From an uncultured Eubacteriales bacterium (lineage in GTDB: Bacteria; Bacillota; Clostridia; Oscillospirales; Acutalibacteraceae), in assembly GCA_900316555.1 (NCBI GenBank), contig ONDL01000001.1, positions 35,611 to 99,610 on the forward strand: DNA of 64,000 nucleotides, in the 5' to 3' direction. Of the stretch, positions 36,216 through 44,463 are shown in pieces; positions within the stretch are counted from its first letter, which is position 1, and the number at the start of each line of letters is the position of its first letter. Under the pieces are notes generated by a model. The model was not told the origin of the DNA, did not search any database, and was given only the letters and a program-made list of their open reading frames with translations. Both the position numbers and the translations under genes were made by a program.

Positions 36216-36653
36216 ATGAAAAAATTCTTCGGTGAGTTCAAAGAATTCATCAGCCGCGGCAACGTGCTCGACCTCGCAGTCGGCGTTATGATCGGCGGCG
36301 CGTTCAACGCGATCGTAACCGCACTCTGCGAAAAGATCATCACTCCGCTGATCAATCTCATCATCGGCACGATCGCGGGCAAGAGCATCGAGGAGATGAC
36401 CAGCATGCTCAAGGTCGGCCCCGCCGACAACCCGATCGATTTCGGCGCGTTCATCGCCGCGATCATCAACTTCATCATCATGGCGTTCATCATATTCCTG
36501 ATCGTTAAGGGCTTCAACAAGCTCGCTTCTCTCAAGAAGAAGGAAGAAATCGAAGAAGCGCCCACAACAAAGGTTTGCCCGTTCTGCTGCAGCGAGATCG
36601 ACATCAAGGCTACAAGATGCCCGCACTGCACAAGCGAACTCGACAAGAAGTAA
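36216..36653 (+). CDS. mscL: Large-conductance mechanosensitive channel MscL with C-terminal zinc ribbon
   Basis: This 145-residue protein has the MscL core: FISRGNVLDLAVGVMIGGAFNAIV forms the pore-lining first helix (residues 12-35), and a second helix spans about 78-98. MscL opens under membrane tension to release solutes during osmotic downshock. In place of the usual plain tail it ends with a zinc-ribbon pattern: CPFC at 121-124 and CPHC at 135-138. A ribosome binding site (GAAGGAAAG) precedes the ATG. It follows tyrS by about 60 bp and is closed by a strong terminator. The role of the ribbon is unknown. Confidence 0.93.
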   Translation: MKKFFGEFKEFISRGNVLDLAVGVMIGGAFNAIVTALCEKIITPLINLIIGTIAGKSIEEMTSMLKVGPADNPIDFGAFIAAIINFIIMAFIIFLIVKGFNKLASLKKKEEIEEAPTTKVCPFCCSEIDIKATRCPHCTSELDKK

Positions 36654-36669
36654 TAATAATTTTTCGCAT

Positions 36670-36704
36670 AAAAAAGCGTGCGCACCTTGTGCGTGCGCTT
36701 TTTT
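36670..36704 (+). terminator. Terminator of mscL
   Basis: A 15-bp stem with two wobble pairs (36670-36684 with 36690-36704) has a CCTTG loop and ends in TTTTTT. Confidence 0.88.
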
Positions 36705-36759
36705 CAGCCATCGCTCGTGCGCACGCAGGGCGCAACTGAGCGGGCAATACAAATAAAAC

Positions 36760-36803
36760 GAGGTAATGAAAGGCTTCTGCCGATCATTACCTCTTTTTTT
36801 CTT
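36760..36803. terminator. Second terminator, between mscL and the PAP2 gene
   Basis: GAGGTAATGA (36760-36769) pairs with TCATTACCTC (36784-36793), followed by seven T on the plus strand. It probably backs up the mscL terminator and may slow the convergent transcript. Confidence 0.75.
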
Positions 36804-37304
36804 TTATAGAATGAAATAAAACACCACGCCCGCGGTAATCCCTATCAGCGCGCCGACGACAACGTCGCGGATAAAGTGCGCGCCTGCCATAACGCGCGAC
36901 GCTTCGATCATCGAGGCGAAGCACAGCGCGACAATGCCGAGCGGAAGGTTCACGCTGAGAAAGGTCATCGCGATGATGTACGCGCTCGCGGTGTGGCGGC
37001 TGGGCATGCTCTTGCGGACGGTTGTCTTGTGGAACACGGAGTCCATGCCGTACTTCTCGTAAGGGCGTTCCTCGTTGATCACGACTCGCATCACCGTTAC
37101 CAGAATCAGCACACCGAGCGGCACCAGAATCAGCTTCTGCCACTCTATCCCGTAGCCGATCTCAAAGAACTTGTAGATCAGCAGGGCAGGGTAGGCGACG
37201 AACACGATGTACGGCAGCGCCTTGTATATTATCAGTAAAAATGTATTAGCGATTTTGTTCTCGGAAAAAAACCGCACAGTTGTTTCGTAGCGTTTTCTGT
37301 TCAT
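36804..37304 (-). CDS. PAP2-family membrane phosphatase
   Basis: This 166-residue membrane protein has the phosphatidic-acid-phosphatase type 2 signature. A KxxxxxxRP-like region lies at RVVINEERPYEK, the SRHT motif appears as MPSRHTASA, and the third motif is SRVMAGAHFIRDVVVG with its catalytic histidine. Four to five hydrophobic segments are visible. Members dephosphorylate lipid phosphates or undecaprenyl diphosphate. GAGGAA lies eight bases before the start, and its own promoter overlaps the end of asnB. With UppP nearby in the genome, it may be a second carrier-lipid phosphatase, but the substrate is not shown. Confidence 0.88.
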   Translation of the reverse strand: MNRKRYETTVRFFSENKIANTFLLIIYKALPYIVFVAYPALLIYKFFEIGYGIEWQKLILVPLGVLILVTVMRVVINEERPYEKYGMDSVFHKTTVRKSMPSRHTASAYIIAMTFLSVNLPLGIVALCFASMIEASRVMAGAHFIRDVVVGALIGITAGVVFYFIL

Positions 37305-37324
37305 AGTTCAACTTCCTCGGCATT

Positions 37325-37353
37325 ATTCTATCACACTCAGCCGACGATTTCAA
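37325..37353 (-). promoter_or_regulatory. Promoter of the PAP2 gene
   Basis: On the minus strand TTGAAA (37353-37348, inside the end of asnB) and TAGAAT (37330-37325) are spaced 17 bp, with TGA before the -10. Confidence 0.65.
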
Positions 37354-39172
37354 CACCGTATTTTTCGAACCAGTAATCAAGCTCAATGATGTACGCGAGG
37401 ATCTGCGGAGCCTTCATCAACTGACCGTACCACGGCTCTGTAACGCTCTCGGGACGCTCGATAATATCCTCCACCGTTTTTTTGTCGAGCATTTCGGTGA
37501 GAACATTATTCTTTTGCAGAATTAACCGCACGCGCTTGGCACATTCCTCAAAGTACACGGGGTTGTGGGTTTTGGGGTACGGAGATTTTTTGCGCCACGC
37601 GATCTCCTTTGGCAGAACGTCCTCAAACGCCTTGCGCACGATCCCCTTTTCTCTGCCGCCGTAAGCCTTGAGCTTCCACGGCATGTTGTAGGCGTACTCA
37701 ACGAGCCTGTAGTCGCAGAACGGCACTCTCACCTCAAGACCGCTGTACATCGAGCAGCGGTCTTTTCTCTCGAGAAGGCACTGCATGAACCAATAGAAGT
37801 TGAGGAAGAACATCTCGCGCATTCTCGCTTCAAGCCTACTGTCTGTGCTCAGCTTCGGCGCTATTGAGATCGTGTCGAGGTAACGCTGCCGCACGTACTC
37901 CTCGCCGCGCGGCAGTAAGCCCTTCTTGAGCAGCTTTCGCCGAACGTCCTGACTCCGCGACCATGGAAAGCAGTCCTCAAAGAGAATGTCCTTGTTGTGG
38001 TACCACGGATAACCGCCGAAGAGCTCGTCGGCGCATTCTCCCGAGAGCGCGACGGTATAGTCCTTCTTTATTTCGCGGCAAAAGAGCAGCAGCGACGAGT
38101 CGACGTCCGCGTACCCGGGCAGGTCGCGCGCTTCAACGCTGTCGTAAAGAGCGTCTGCAAGGAGCTTGTTGTCGAGGATAACCTCGCGGTGCTTCGTGTC
38201 CGCGTCCTTGACCATCAGCCCGATGTAGTCGGAGTCCTTGTTCGGCTGAAACAGGCTCTTTTGGAAGAACTCCGCGTTGTCGCGGTATTCGACAGAGTAG
38301 GTGTGTACCCTGCCCATGCGGTTTTCTCGGTGGTACATCGCGGCTGTTTTGACGATGATCGAGCTGTCTAAGCCGCCAGACAGGAATAGGCACCTCGGCA
38401 CGTCGCTGATTAGCTGCCGCCGTATCGCGTCTGTCAGCAGGTACCGCGTGGTTTTGATAGTTTCCGCCTCGTTCTCGCCGTGCTCTCGCGCTTCGATCGA
38501 GAAGTAAGTCCTGCGCCTGAGCCGCCCGTTTTTGTAGACGGCGCACTCACCGGGGTTCAGCTCAAAAACGCCCTTAAACACTCCGCACGAGGGAGTTCTC
38601 GCAGGGCCGAGGAAGAATATTTCGTTCAGTCCCTGCTCGTCGATCTGCGGCTTGACAACTCCGCTTTTGAGCAGGGCTTTTATCTCGGAGCCGAAGATAA
38701 GTCCGCCGTCGTACTCATGATAGAACAGCGGCTTTACGCCGATTTTATCGCGGCAGAGAAAGAGCGTCCTGTCGCGCGTGTTGAAAACGGCGAAGGCAAA
38801 TATTCCGTTGAGCTTTTCGGGGCACCTCTCGCCGTACTGAATGAAGGCTTTTAGCACGACCTCAGTGTCGCTGTGACCGCGGAAGTGAAAGCCCTTTGAG
38901 CGCAGCTCCTCACGCAGCTCCTCGGTGTTGTACAGCTCGCCGTTGTAAACGATGACATATGTCGCGTCGCCGTGACGCGCTGCCATCGGCTGTTTGCCGT
39001 TCTCGCGGTCGATAACGACAAGGCGGCGGTGTATAAGCGCGACGTCGCCGTTGAGGTAGATACCGTTTTCGTCGGGGCCTCGCCGCGTGAGAGTTTCAGA
39101 CATCGCCTGCAGCGTCTCGCGCCTTTCCGTCATCATACAGTCCTTTTCGATCCAGCCCGCTATTCCGCACAT
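37337..39172 (-). CDS. asnB: Asparagine synthetase (glutamine-hydrolysing), AsnB/AsnO type
   Basis: This 611-residue two-domain enzyme converts aspartate, glutamine and ATP to asparagine. The N-terminal glutaminase begins MCGIAGW with the nucleophile Cys2, and the synthetase domain has the PP-loop FLSGGLDSSI near residue 265 and SGECADELFGGYPWY. The start at 39172 is fixed by Cys2 and by AGGAGG eight bases upstream. A longer frame would cover ylbJ. The binding site is made of the last two arginine codons of ylbJ, so translation is coupled to that sporulation gene. In Bacillus subtilis the paralogue AsnO is sporulation-linked, and a similar role here is inferred. Confidence 0.94.
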   Translation of the reverse strand: MCGIAGWIEKDCMMTERRETLQAMSETLTRRGPDENGIYLNGDVALIHRRLVVIDRENGKQPMAARHGDATYVIVYNGELYNTEELREELRSKGFHFRGHSDTEVVLKAFIQYGERCPEKLNGIFAFAVFNTRDRTLFLCRDKIGVKPLFYHEYDGGLIFGSEIKALLKSGVVKPQIDEQGLNEIFFLGPARTPSCGVFKGVFELNPGECAVYKNGRLRRRTYFSIEAREHGENEAETIKTTRYLLTDAIRRQLISDVPRCLFLSGGLDSSIIVKTAAMYHRENRMGRVHTYSVEYRDNAEFFQKSLFQPNKDSDYIGLMVKDADTKHREVILDNKLLADALYDSVEARDLPGYADVDSSLLLFCREIKKDYTVALSGECADELFGGYPWYHNKDILFEDCFPWSRSQDVRRKLLKKGLLPRGEEYVRQRYLDTISIAPKLSTDSRLEARMREMFFLNFYWFMQCLLERKDRCSMYSGLEVRVPFCDYRLVEYAYNMPWKLKAYGGREKGIVRKAFEDVLPKEIAWRKKSPYPKTHNPVYFEECAKRVRLILQKNNVLTEMLDKKTVEDIIERPESVTEPWYGQLMKAPQILAYIIELDYWFEKYGVEIVG

Positions 39173-39177
39173 AAAAA

Positions 39178-40200
39178 TTACCTCCTGAGTTGATTTCGCA
39201 GTGTGAACAGAAAGCACACCGCGACTGTCAGCAGCGCCGCGCCCGAGAGCGCGCTGCCGCCGAAAAAGCCCGAACTGTCCACCGCCGCCGTCGAGAACAC
39301 AGCCGTCTTTCTGACAAAGAGCCGCAGCCCGAAATGTGTCAGCAGAGCGGTGATCAGTCCTTGCAATATTCGGATAAAGAAAAATAACAACCTGTTGATT
39401 TTCAGCTCGCCGAGTGCGGCGAAAATCTGAAAGTGCACGCATAATCCGCCGAAGCCCACAGCGAAAGCGCAGAACTCTATAGGACAGCCGCCGACCAGCT
39501 TCACCGCCGTGCATACCTCGAGCGAGGACAAGAGGTACCGCCGCACATCCTCATTCTGAATGACAATATCGAGTATGCCGCCGAACGCGCCGAACAGCAC
39601 CGCCAGACCGCCGATACTCACCATGCTGACCGCCGCGCCGTGAGCCGCCTCAACAAGAGCTGTGCCGAAGGGCAGAGGCGTGAAGCGTACAGCTGCAGCC
39701 GGTGATTTATTATTCCGAAAAAGAATATTTGCTCCGACGGTGAGCAGTACGACCGAAGCCGCCTGAGCCGTGTAGATAATCAGCCCGACCGTTTCGTCGC
39801 CGTACATGCTGCCGACGAACCCTAGCAAAAATCCCGGCCCTGCGCAGACAAGGCAGTAGGCGGCGGTTTTCGCCTGCGATTCACTTAGCTGACCGCTGCG
39901 GTACATCTCGGCAGCCGCTTTAGCGCCGACAGGGTAGCCGCCGATAAGCGATAGCAGCATGACGGGCATGAGCGGAAGCCTGCTGCCGCCGAACCTGCAC
40001 AGCCCGAGCTTCACCGCCAGTCCTGCCGCCGCCATAAAGGGGAAGAGCGACGGAACGAGCACGCCGAGACATAGGTTCAGTCCCTCGGCGGCGCCTTTTT
40101 TGCAGCCCTCCGGGAAAATGATCATCAGCGCAAAGCAAAGGGCAGCCGTGACCGCCGCGCCGATTGCTCCAAAACGCCGCGTGGAAATCCGTGCAAACAT
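39178..40200 (-). CDS. ylbJ: Sporulation integral membrane protein YlbJ (SpoVV-like)
   Basis: This 340-residue polytopic membrane protein has about eight to nine segments and the nucleoside-transporter Gate-like layout of YlbJ. Recognisable stretches are VLVPSLFPFMAAAGL, LIGGYPVGAKAAAEMY and YCLVCAGPGFLLGFVG. In Bacillus subtilis the homologue SpoVV is made in the mother cell and is needed to move dipicolinic acid into the spore. The start at 40200 follows GGTGA at a short distance. A longer frame to 40350 overlaps yqfC. A sigma-E-like promoter lies directly upstream. It ends five bases before asnB, whose binding site it encodes. Confidence 0.9.
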   Translation of the reverse strand: MFARISTRRFGAIGAAVTAALCFALMIIFPEGCKKGAAEGLNLCLGVLVPSLFPFMAAAGLAVKLGLCRFGGSRLPLMPVMLLSLIGGYPVGAKAAAEMYRSGQLSESQAKTAAYCLVCAGPGFLLGFVGSMYGDETVGLIIYTAQAASVVLLTVGANILFRNNKSPAAAVRFTPLPFGTALVEAAHGAAVSMVSIGGLAVLFGAFGGILDIVIQNEDVRRYLLSSLEVCTAVKLVGGCPIEFCAFAVGFGGLCVHFQIFAALGELKINRLLFFFIRILQGLITALLTHFGLRLFVRKTAVFSTAAVDSSGFFGGSALSGAALLTVAVCFLFTLRNQLRR

Positions 40201-40212
40201 CACATCACCGCT

Positions 40213-40242
40213 AATATATATGACCGCTGCCGCATAAATATT
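40213..40242. promoter_or_regulatory. Overlapping divergent sigma-E-like promoters for ylbJ and yqfC
   Basis: Plus strand: -35 AATATA (40213-40218), 14 bp, -10 CATAAATA (40233-40240), toward yqfC. Minus strand: -35 AATATT (40242-40237), 14 bp, -10 CATATATA (40222-40215), toward ylbJ. Both fit the sigma-E form (ATATT, 14-15 bp, CATACAAT) better than the housekeeping form. The two pairs share the same 30 bp. Confidence 0.55.
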
Positions 40243-40282
40243 TCCCGTAGGGGGTAATTTTCCCCGAAAAGGAGATGCTTTT

Positions 40283-40528
40283 ATGAAAAAGAACCTCAGC
40301 GCGGTGCAGCTCGACCTCGGAACTGCGCCGCTGATTGAGATGAGCGGCAACCGCCGCGTAAACGTCGAGGGTTCAACGGGAATCCTGCTCTACGAAACGA
40401 GCAACATCAAGGTCAGCACGAACCGCATGGTGCTCTCGTTCGAGGGACGCGGGCTGAGCGTGCGCTGTATCTCGGGCTCGTGCGTCGAAATCGAGGGCTT
40501 CATCACAAAAATCGAGTTTATCAGCTGA
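40283..40528 (+). CDS. yqfC: Sporulation protein YqfC (YabP/YqfC family)
   Basis: This 81-residue soluble protein is of the YabP/YqfC family, made of short beta strands with conserved NRRVNVEGSTGILLYET and GFITKIEF ends. Family members are expressed in the mother cell during sporulation; their biochemical job is unknown. AAGGAG lies eight bases before the ATG. It is followed nine bases later by yqfD, the standard partner, and is preceded by a sigma-E-like promoter. Length is normal. Confidence 0.92.
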   Translation: MKKNLSAVQLDLGTAPLIEMSGNRRVNVEGSTGILLYETSNIKVSTNRMVLSFEGRGLSVRCISGSCVEIEGFITKIEFIS

Positions 40529-40537
40529 GGTGGGAGT

Positions 40538-41716
40538 ATGTTAGTCGGAGTTGTCAGATGGTTCCGCGGTTATGTCGGCTTCACGGCGAAGGGCAGGTTT
40601 CCCGAACGGCTGCTCAATCTCGCCGCCGTGCGCGGAGTGAATATCGCAGATCCGCGTCCGGTTGAAGGCGGAGTCAGCGGAATAATGTCGGTGTCCGATT
40701 ACCGCCGGGTCCGTCCGCTCGCGAGGAAGGCAAGAGTCCGCATGAGGGTGACGAAGCGCCGCGGTCTGCCCTTCGCTGTTCGAAAGTACCGCGGCAGGCT
40801 CGGGCTGTTCGTCGGCGCGGCGCTGGGGGCGGTTCTTATCGCGGTGCTCTCGCAGTTTCTCTGGTCATACCGTATCCTCGGCGCGGACAGCATGAGCGAG
40901 CAGCAGATACGACGCGTACTCGCCGAAAACGGAATATCGGTCGGCACGTATCTCGGCAATCTCGATGTTGAGCCGATAGAGCGGCATATCCTGCGCGACC
41001 TCGACGGTATAACGTGGGTCAGCGTCAATATTATGGGCTGCACCGCCGACGTCGAGGTGCGTCAGAAGGCTCAGAAGCCCGAGATACAGAGCATGGAGCC
41101 GTGCAATATAGTCGCGTCCGCCGACGGAGTGATCACAAAGCTCAAGGTGCGCGAGGGCTTTGCCGCTGTCAAGGAGGGCAGCGGAGTCGCAAAGGGCGAG
41201 CTTATCGTCAGCGGCTTCAACCCGACAAAGCAGGGAGGTGTGAGATATATGCACGCCGACGCGGATATCTACGCTGATGTTATTTCCAATAGAGAATTAA
41301 AAATTCCCAAACAGTACGATTATTATTCTTTAACAGAAAATAAAATAGACCGCACGCGCCTGAGGTTCCTCTGGTTCGAGCTGCCCGCGTCGCTGAGCTT
41401 CGGAAGCTGCCTGTACCGCACGGTGACAGTCCGCGACAATTCTCTCGTGCTCAACGGCACAGTCCTGCCTGTCGGAACGAGCGTTGAGACCTCGCATGAG
41501 CTCGAGCAAAAGCACGCCGCGACCGACAAGGCTGCTGCACGGGAGATTTTCCGAAACGACGAGCTGCTGTATGAGGCGTTTTCACGTCCCGACAGCCGGC
41601 CTGTAAGCCGCAGCCTGACCGTCAGCGAGAGCAAGGACGGCTTTTCCTGCGAATTCAACTGCGTATTCAATGAAAATATTGCCGAAACAGCCGAATTCAG
41701 CGTGACAGAGGACTGA
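40538..41716 (+). CDS. yqfD: Sporulation protein YqfD
   Basis: This 392-residue protein has an N-terminal cytoplasmic part, one membrane helix (about 90-112, LGLFVGAALGAVLIAVLSQFL) and a large extracytoplasmic domain of strands. YRILGADSMSEQQIRRVLAENGI and WVSVNIMGCTADVEVRQK match the YqfD family, which is sporulation-specific and of unknown mechanism. GAGGTGGGAG precedes the ATG. It is co-transcribed with yqfC. Its last codons contain the -35 of a promoter for ymdB. In Bacillus the pair is followed by phoH and ybeY; here it is followed by ymdB. Confidence 0.9.
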   Translation: MLVGVVRWFRGYVGFTAKGRFPERLLNLAAVRGVNIADPRPVEGGVSGIMSVSDYRRVRPLARKARVRMRVTKRRGLPFAVRKYRGRLGLFVGAALGAVLIAVLSQFLWSYRILGADSMSEQQIRRVLAENGISVGTYLGNLDVEPIERHILRDLDGITWVSVNIMGCTADVEVRQKAQKPEIQSMEPCNIVASADGVITKLKVREGFAAVKEGSGVAKGELIVSGFNPTKQGGVRYMHADADIYADVISNRELKIPKQYDYYSLTENKIDRTRLRFLWFELPASLSFGSCLYRTVTVRDNSLVLNGTVLPVGTSVETSHELEQKHAATDKAAAREIFRNDELLYEAFSRPDSRPVSRSLTVSESKDGFSCEFNCVFNENIAETAEFSVTED

Positions 41717-41730
41717 TTATATGTTACAAT
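41702..41730 (+). promoter_or_regulatory. Candidate promoter of ymdB
   Basis: GTGACA (41702-41707) and TACAAT (41725-41730) are spaced 17 bp, inside and just after the end of yqfD. A GCGGA/TCCGC hairpin (41738-41752) would form at the 5' end of this transcript. Confidence 0.55.
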
Positions 41731-41773
41731 AAAAAAAGCGGAGCTTTTCCGCACCGAAACGGAGGCTTAATTT

Positions 41774-42547
41774 ATGCGAATTTTATGTATCGGCGACGTG
41801 GTAGGCAGCGCGGGCTGTCAATTTCTGCGCTCGAAGCTGCCCGCGCTCAAGCGGTTCCACGGAGTTGATCTGGTAATATGCAACGGCGAGAACTCAGCCG
41901 ACGGCAACGGAATAACGCCGCAGTCGGCGCAGTATCTCTTTGACAGCGGCGTCGACGCGCTCACCCTCGGCAACCATACCTTCCGCCGCAGGGAGGTCTA
42001 TGAGCTGCTCGACGAAAATCCCTTCATAGTCCGACCCGCAAACTACCCCTCAAAGTCCACGCCCGGCAAGGGGATTATCAACATCGACACCGGCAGGCGG
42101 ATCGTCACGCTCATTAACCTCATGGGCAATCTCGGCGTCGAGGACGGACTCGAGAACGCCTTTGAGTGCGCGGACAGAATGCTCGAGCAGGCTGAGAGCA
42201 AAATCATCATCGTCGACTTTCACGCCGAGACCACGAGCGAGAAGCGCGCGATGGGATATTATCTCGACGGCAGGGTTTCGGCGATGTTCGGCACACACAC
42301 CCATGTTCAGACCTCGGACGCTCAGGTTCTCCCGAAGGGCACGGGCTACATCACCGACGTCGGAATGACGGGAGTTATCCACTCAGTCCTCGGCGTAAAA
42401 ACCGAAATAATCATCAACCGCCTCAAAACCAAGCTGCCCGAGCGGTTCGAGCAGGCAGCGGGCAAGTGCTCGATGGAGGCTGTGCTGTTCGAAGTTGATG
42501 ACAAAAGCGGAAAGTGCGTAACTGCTGAAAGTTTGCGCATAGAGTAA
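41774..42547 (+). CDS. ymdB: YmdB-family metallophosphoesterase
   Basis: This 257-residue protein is of the YmdB/TIGR00282 calcineurin-like family. The two-metal site is complete: Asp8 in CIGDVVGSAG, Glu39-Asn40 in CNGENSADG, Asn67-His68 in LGNHTF, and the histidines in VDFHAE and GTHTHVQT. The Bacillus subtilis homologue hydrolyses 2',3'-cyclic nucleotides and influences biofilm and motility decisions. ACGGAGG precedes the ATG. It lies after yqfD but seems to have its own promoter. Confidence 0.92.
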   Translation: MRILCIGDVVGSAGCQFLRSKLPALKRFHGVDLVICNGENSADGNGITPQSAQYLFDSGVDALTLGNHTFRRREVYELLDENPFIVRPANYPSKSTPGKGIINIDTGRRIVTLINLMGNLGVEDGLENAFECADRMLEQAESKIIIVDFHAETTSEKRAMGYYLDGRVSAMFGTHTHVQTSDAQVLPKGTGYITDVGMTGVIHSVLGVKTEIIINRLKTKLPERFEQAAGKCSMEAVLFEVDDKSGKCVTAESLRIE

Positions 42548-42591
42548 TAAAATTTTACAGAGAAAATTCGTATTAATATCTGTTTTAACTA

Positions 42592-42620
42592 TTGAAAAAT
42601 TTGCAGAAACCTTGTATAAT
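42592..42620 (+). promoter_or_regulatory. Promoter of the fakA-like gene
   Basis: TTGAAA (42592-42597) and a perfect TATAAT (42615-42620) are spaced 17 bp. Confidence 0.8.
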
Positions 42621-42676
42621 AGGTATGTTTGATAGAATGTCATTTTTCTTATGTTTACAAAAAGGACGTGCAGCTT

Positions 42677-44329
42677 ATGATTAACGGTGAGATGCTAAAG
42701 CAGGCAATTATCTCCGGCGCCCACAATATCAGCGCCCAGAAGAATCACATCAACGATCTCAATATCTTCCCCGTACCCGACGGCGACACAGGTACAAATA
42801 TGTCGATGACCGTAATGGCGGCGGCGAAGGCTCTCGAGGACTGCGACAGCACAAACGCGGGCGAGGTAGCTCAGCTTGCGGCAAAGGCGATGCTTCGCGG
42901 CGCGAGAGGCAACTCGGGCGTAATCACCTCGATCCTGTTCCGCGGCTTTGGTCAGGGACTCAAGGACATGGAGGAGGTCAACGGCAAGAACATTGCCGCA
43001 GCTCTCGGAATCGGCGTTGACGCTGCCTACAAGGCGGTAACGAAGCCTGCCGAGGGTACTATCCTCACTGTAGCCCGCATGGCATACGAGGCAGGCGTTG
43101 AGGCTTCCAAGGAGAACCACAACGCGCTCTATGTATGGCAGACCATCGTCAACAAGGCAAACGACGCACTGGCTCTCACTCCCGAGCTTCTCCCTGTACT
43201 CAAGAAGGCGGGCGTAGTAGACGCGGGCGGCAAGGGTCTTTGCACGATCTTCGAGGGCATGCTCACCTTCTTCCGCGACGGCGAGGTAATTCCCTACGAG
43301 GAGACAACAGCTCCTACGGTCGATACCTTCGAGAGCGCTGCGGCTGAGTTTGACGACGACATCGAATTCACATACTGCACTGAAATCATCGTCGGCAGAG
43401 ATACCGAGTGCACACTCGATCCCGACGACCTTCGCACATATTTACAGACGATCGGCGACTGCGTAGTCGTAGTCAACGACGAGGAGATCATCAAGGTTCA
43501 CGTTCACACCGAGACTCCTAACGTAGTTCTCGAGCAGGGTCTTACCTACGGTCAGCTCTTAGCCGTCAAGGTTGAGAACATGAAGGAGCAGCACAAGAAC
43601 GCCAAGAAGGCAAGCAAGAAGTCCAAGAAGGCGAAGAAGGAGAAGTTCGAGTTCGCAGAGCCCACCGAGGATATCGGATTTGTCGCAGTAGCGGCAGGCG
43701 AGGGCATGAAGAACCTCTTCAAGGAGCTTGGCTGCGTCAACGTCGTATCGGGCGGACAGAGCATGAACCCCAGCACCGACGATATCTACGAGGCTGTTCT
43801 CGCGACGCCCGCGAAGAACGTCATCGTGCTTCCCAATAACAAGAACATCATTCTCGCGGCTGAGCAGACCGTGCCCATGGTCAATGACAGAAACGTCATC
43901 ATCGTTCCCACCAGAACGATTCCGCAGGGCATGACCGCGCTTCTCAACTTCGACCCCGAGATTTCCGCCGACAGCAACGCCCAGCTGATGATGGACGCGG
44001 CTCGCAACGTCGGAACGGGACTTGTAACCTTTGCGGCGCGCAACAGCGAGTTCGGCGGCAAGAAGATCAAGGAAGGCGACATCATCGCCCTCGAGAACGG
44101 CAAGCTCACCATCACCGAGAAGAGCGCCGTCAAGGCTCTCGTAAAGCTCGCCAAGAGCATGGTTACCCGCGACACCTCGTTCATCACCCTGATTTACGGC
44201 GAGGACGTCGAGGAGGAGGACGCTCAGAAGGCGTTTGACGAGCTTCAGGACAAGTTCGGCTCACGCGCGGACATCTCTCTCGTCAAAGGCGACCAGCCCG
44301 TTTACTACTTCATTCTCAGCATCGAGTAA
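42677..44329 (+). CDS. DAK-domain fatty-acid kinase subunit FakA-like (YloV)
   Basis: This 550-residue protein has an N-terminal DhaK L-type (DAK2) nucleotide-binding domain (about 1-200) with PVPDGDTGTNMS and MLRGARGNSGV. A middle domain and a lysine-rich linker (about 305-330, KKASKKSKKAKKEK) lead to a C-terminal YloV-type domain with VVSGGQSMNPST and VIVLPNNKNII. FakA phosphorylates fatty acids bound to a FakB protein, which delivers them to phospholipid synthesis. The start at 42677 follows AAAGGA at about ten bases. As in many Firmicutes, recG follows, but a strong terminator separates them. The usual upstream Asp23-type gene (yloU) is absent. Confidence 0.9.
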   Translation: MINGEMLKQAIISGAHNISAQKNHINDLNIFPVPDGDTGTNMSMTVMAAAKALEDCDSTNAGEVAQLAAKAMLRGARGNSGVITSILFRGFGQGLKDMEEVNGKNIAAALGIGVDAAYKAVTKPAEGTILTVARMAYEAGVEASKENHNALYVWQTIVNKANDALALTPELLPVLKKAGVVDAGGKGLCTIFEGMLTFFRDGEVIPYEETTAPTVDTFESAAAEFDDDIEFTYCTEIIVGRDTECTLDPDDLRTYLQTIGDCVVVVNDEEIIKVHVHTETPNVVLEQGLTYGQLLAVKVENMKEQHKNAKKASKKSKKAKKEKFEFAEPTEDIGFVAVAAGEGMKNLFKELGCVNVVSGGQSMNPSTDDIYEAVLATPAKNVIVLPNNKNIILAAEQTVPMVNDRNVIIVPTRTIPQGMTALLNFDPEISADSNAQLMMDAARNVGTGLVTFAARNSEFGGKKIKEGDIIALENGKLTITEKSAVKALVKLAKSMVTRDTSFITLIYGEDVEEEDAQKAFDELQDKFGSRADISLVKGDQPVYYFILSIE

Positions 44330-44344
44330 TTCCAACCGAATATT

Positions 44345-44388
44345 GCGGTCAGCGTCCGGCGGTGATTCGCCTATGCTGACCGTTTTTT
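44345..44388 (+). terminator. Terminator of the fakA-like gene
   Basis: CGGTCAGC (44346-44353) pairs with GCTGACCG (44375-44382), with an inner GGCG/CGCC stem, and ends in TTTTTT. Confidence 0.88.
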
Positions 44389-44404
44389 ATTACCAACTAA
44401 AAAA

Positions 44405-44456
44405 TCGGAGCGCAAGCGACCCGAAATTTTCCATTTTTCATTTTCGATTTTCAATT
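44405..44456 (+). repeat. Dispersed intergenic repeat, copy 2 (head type B)
   Basis: The head GGAGCGCAAGCGACCC is followed by a tail of AATTTTC-like units and ends eight bases before the recG start codon. Copies 3 and 4 share the head. Confidence 0.8.
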
Positions 44457-44463
44457 AAAAACT

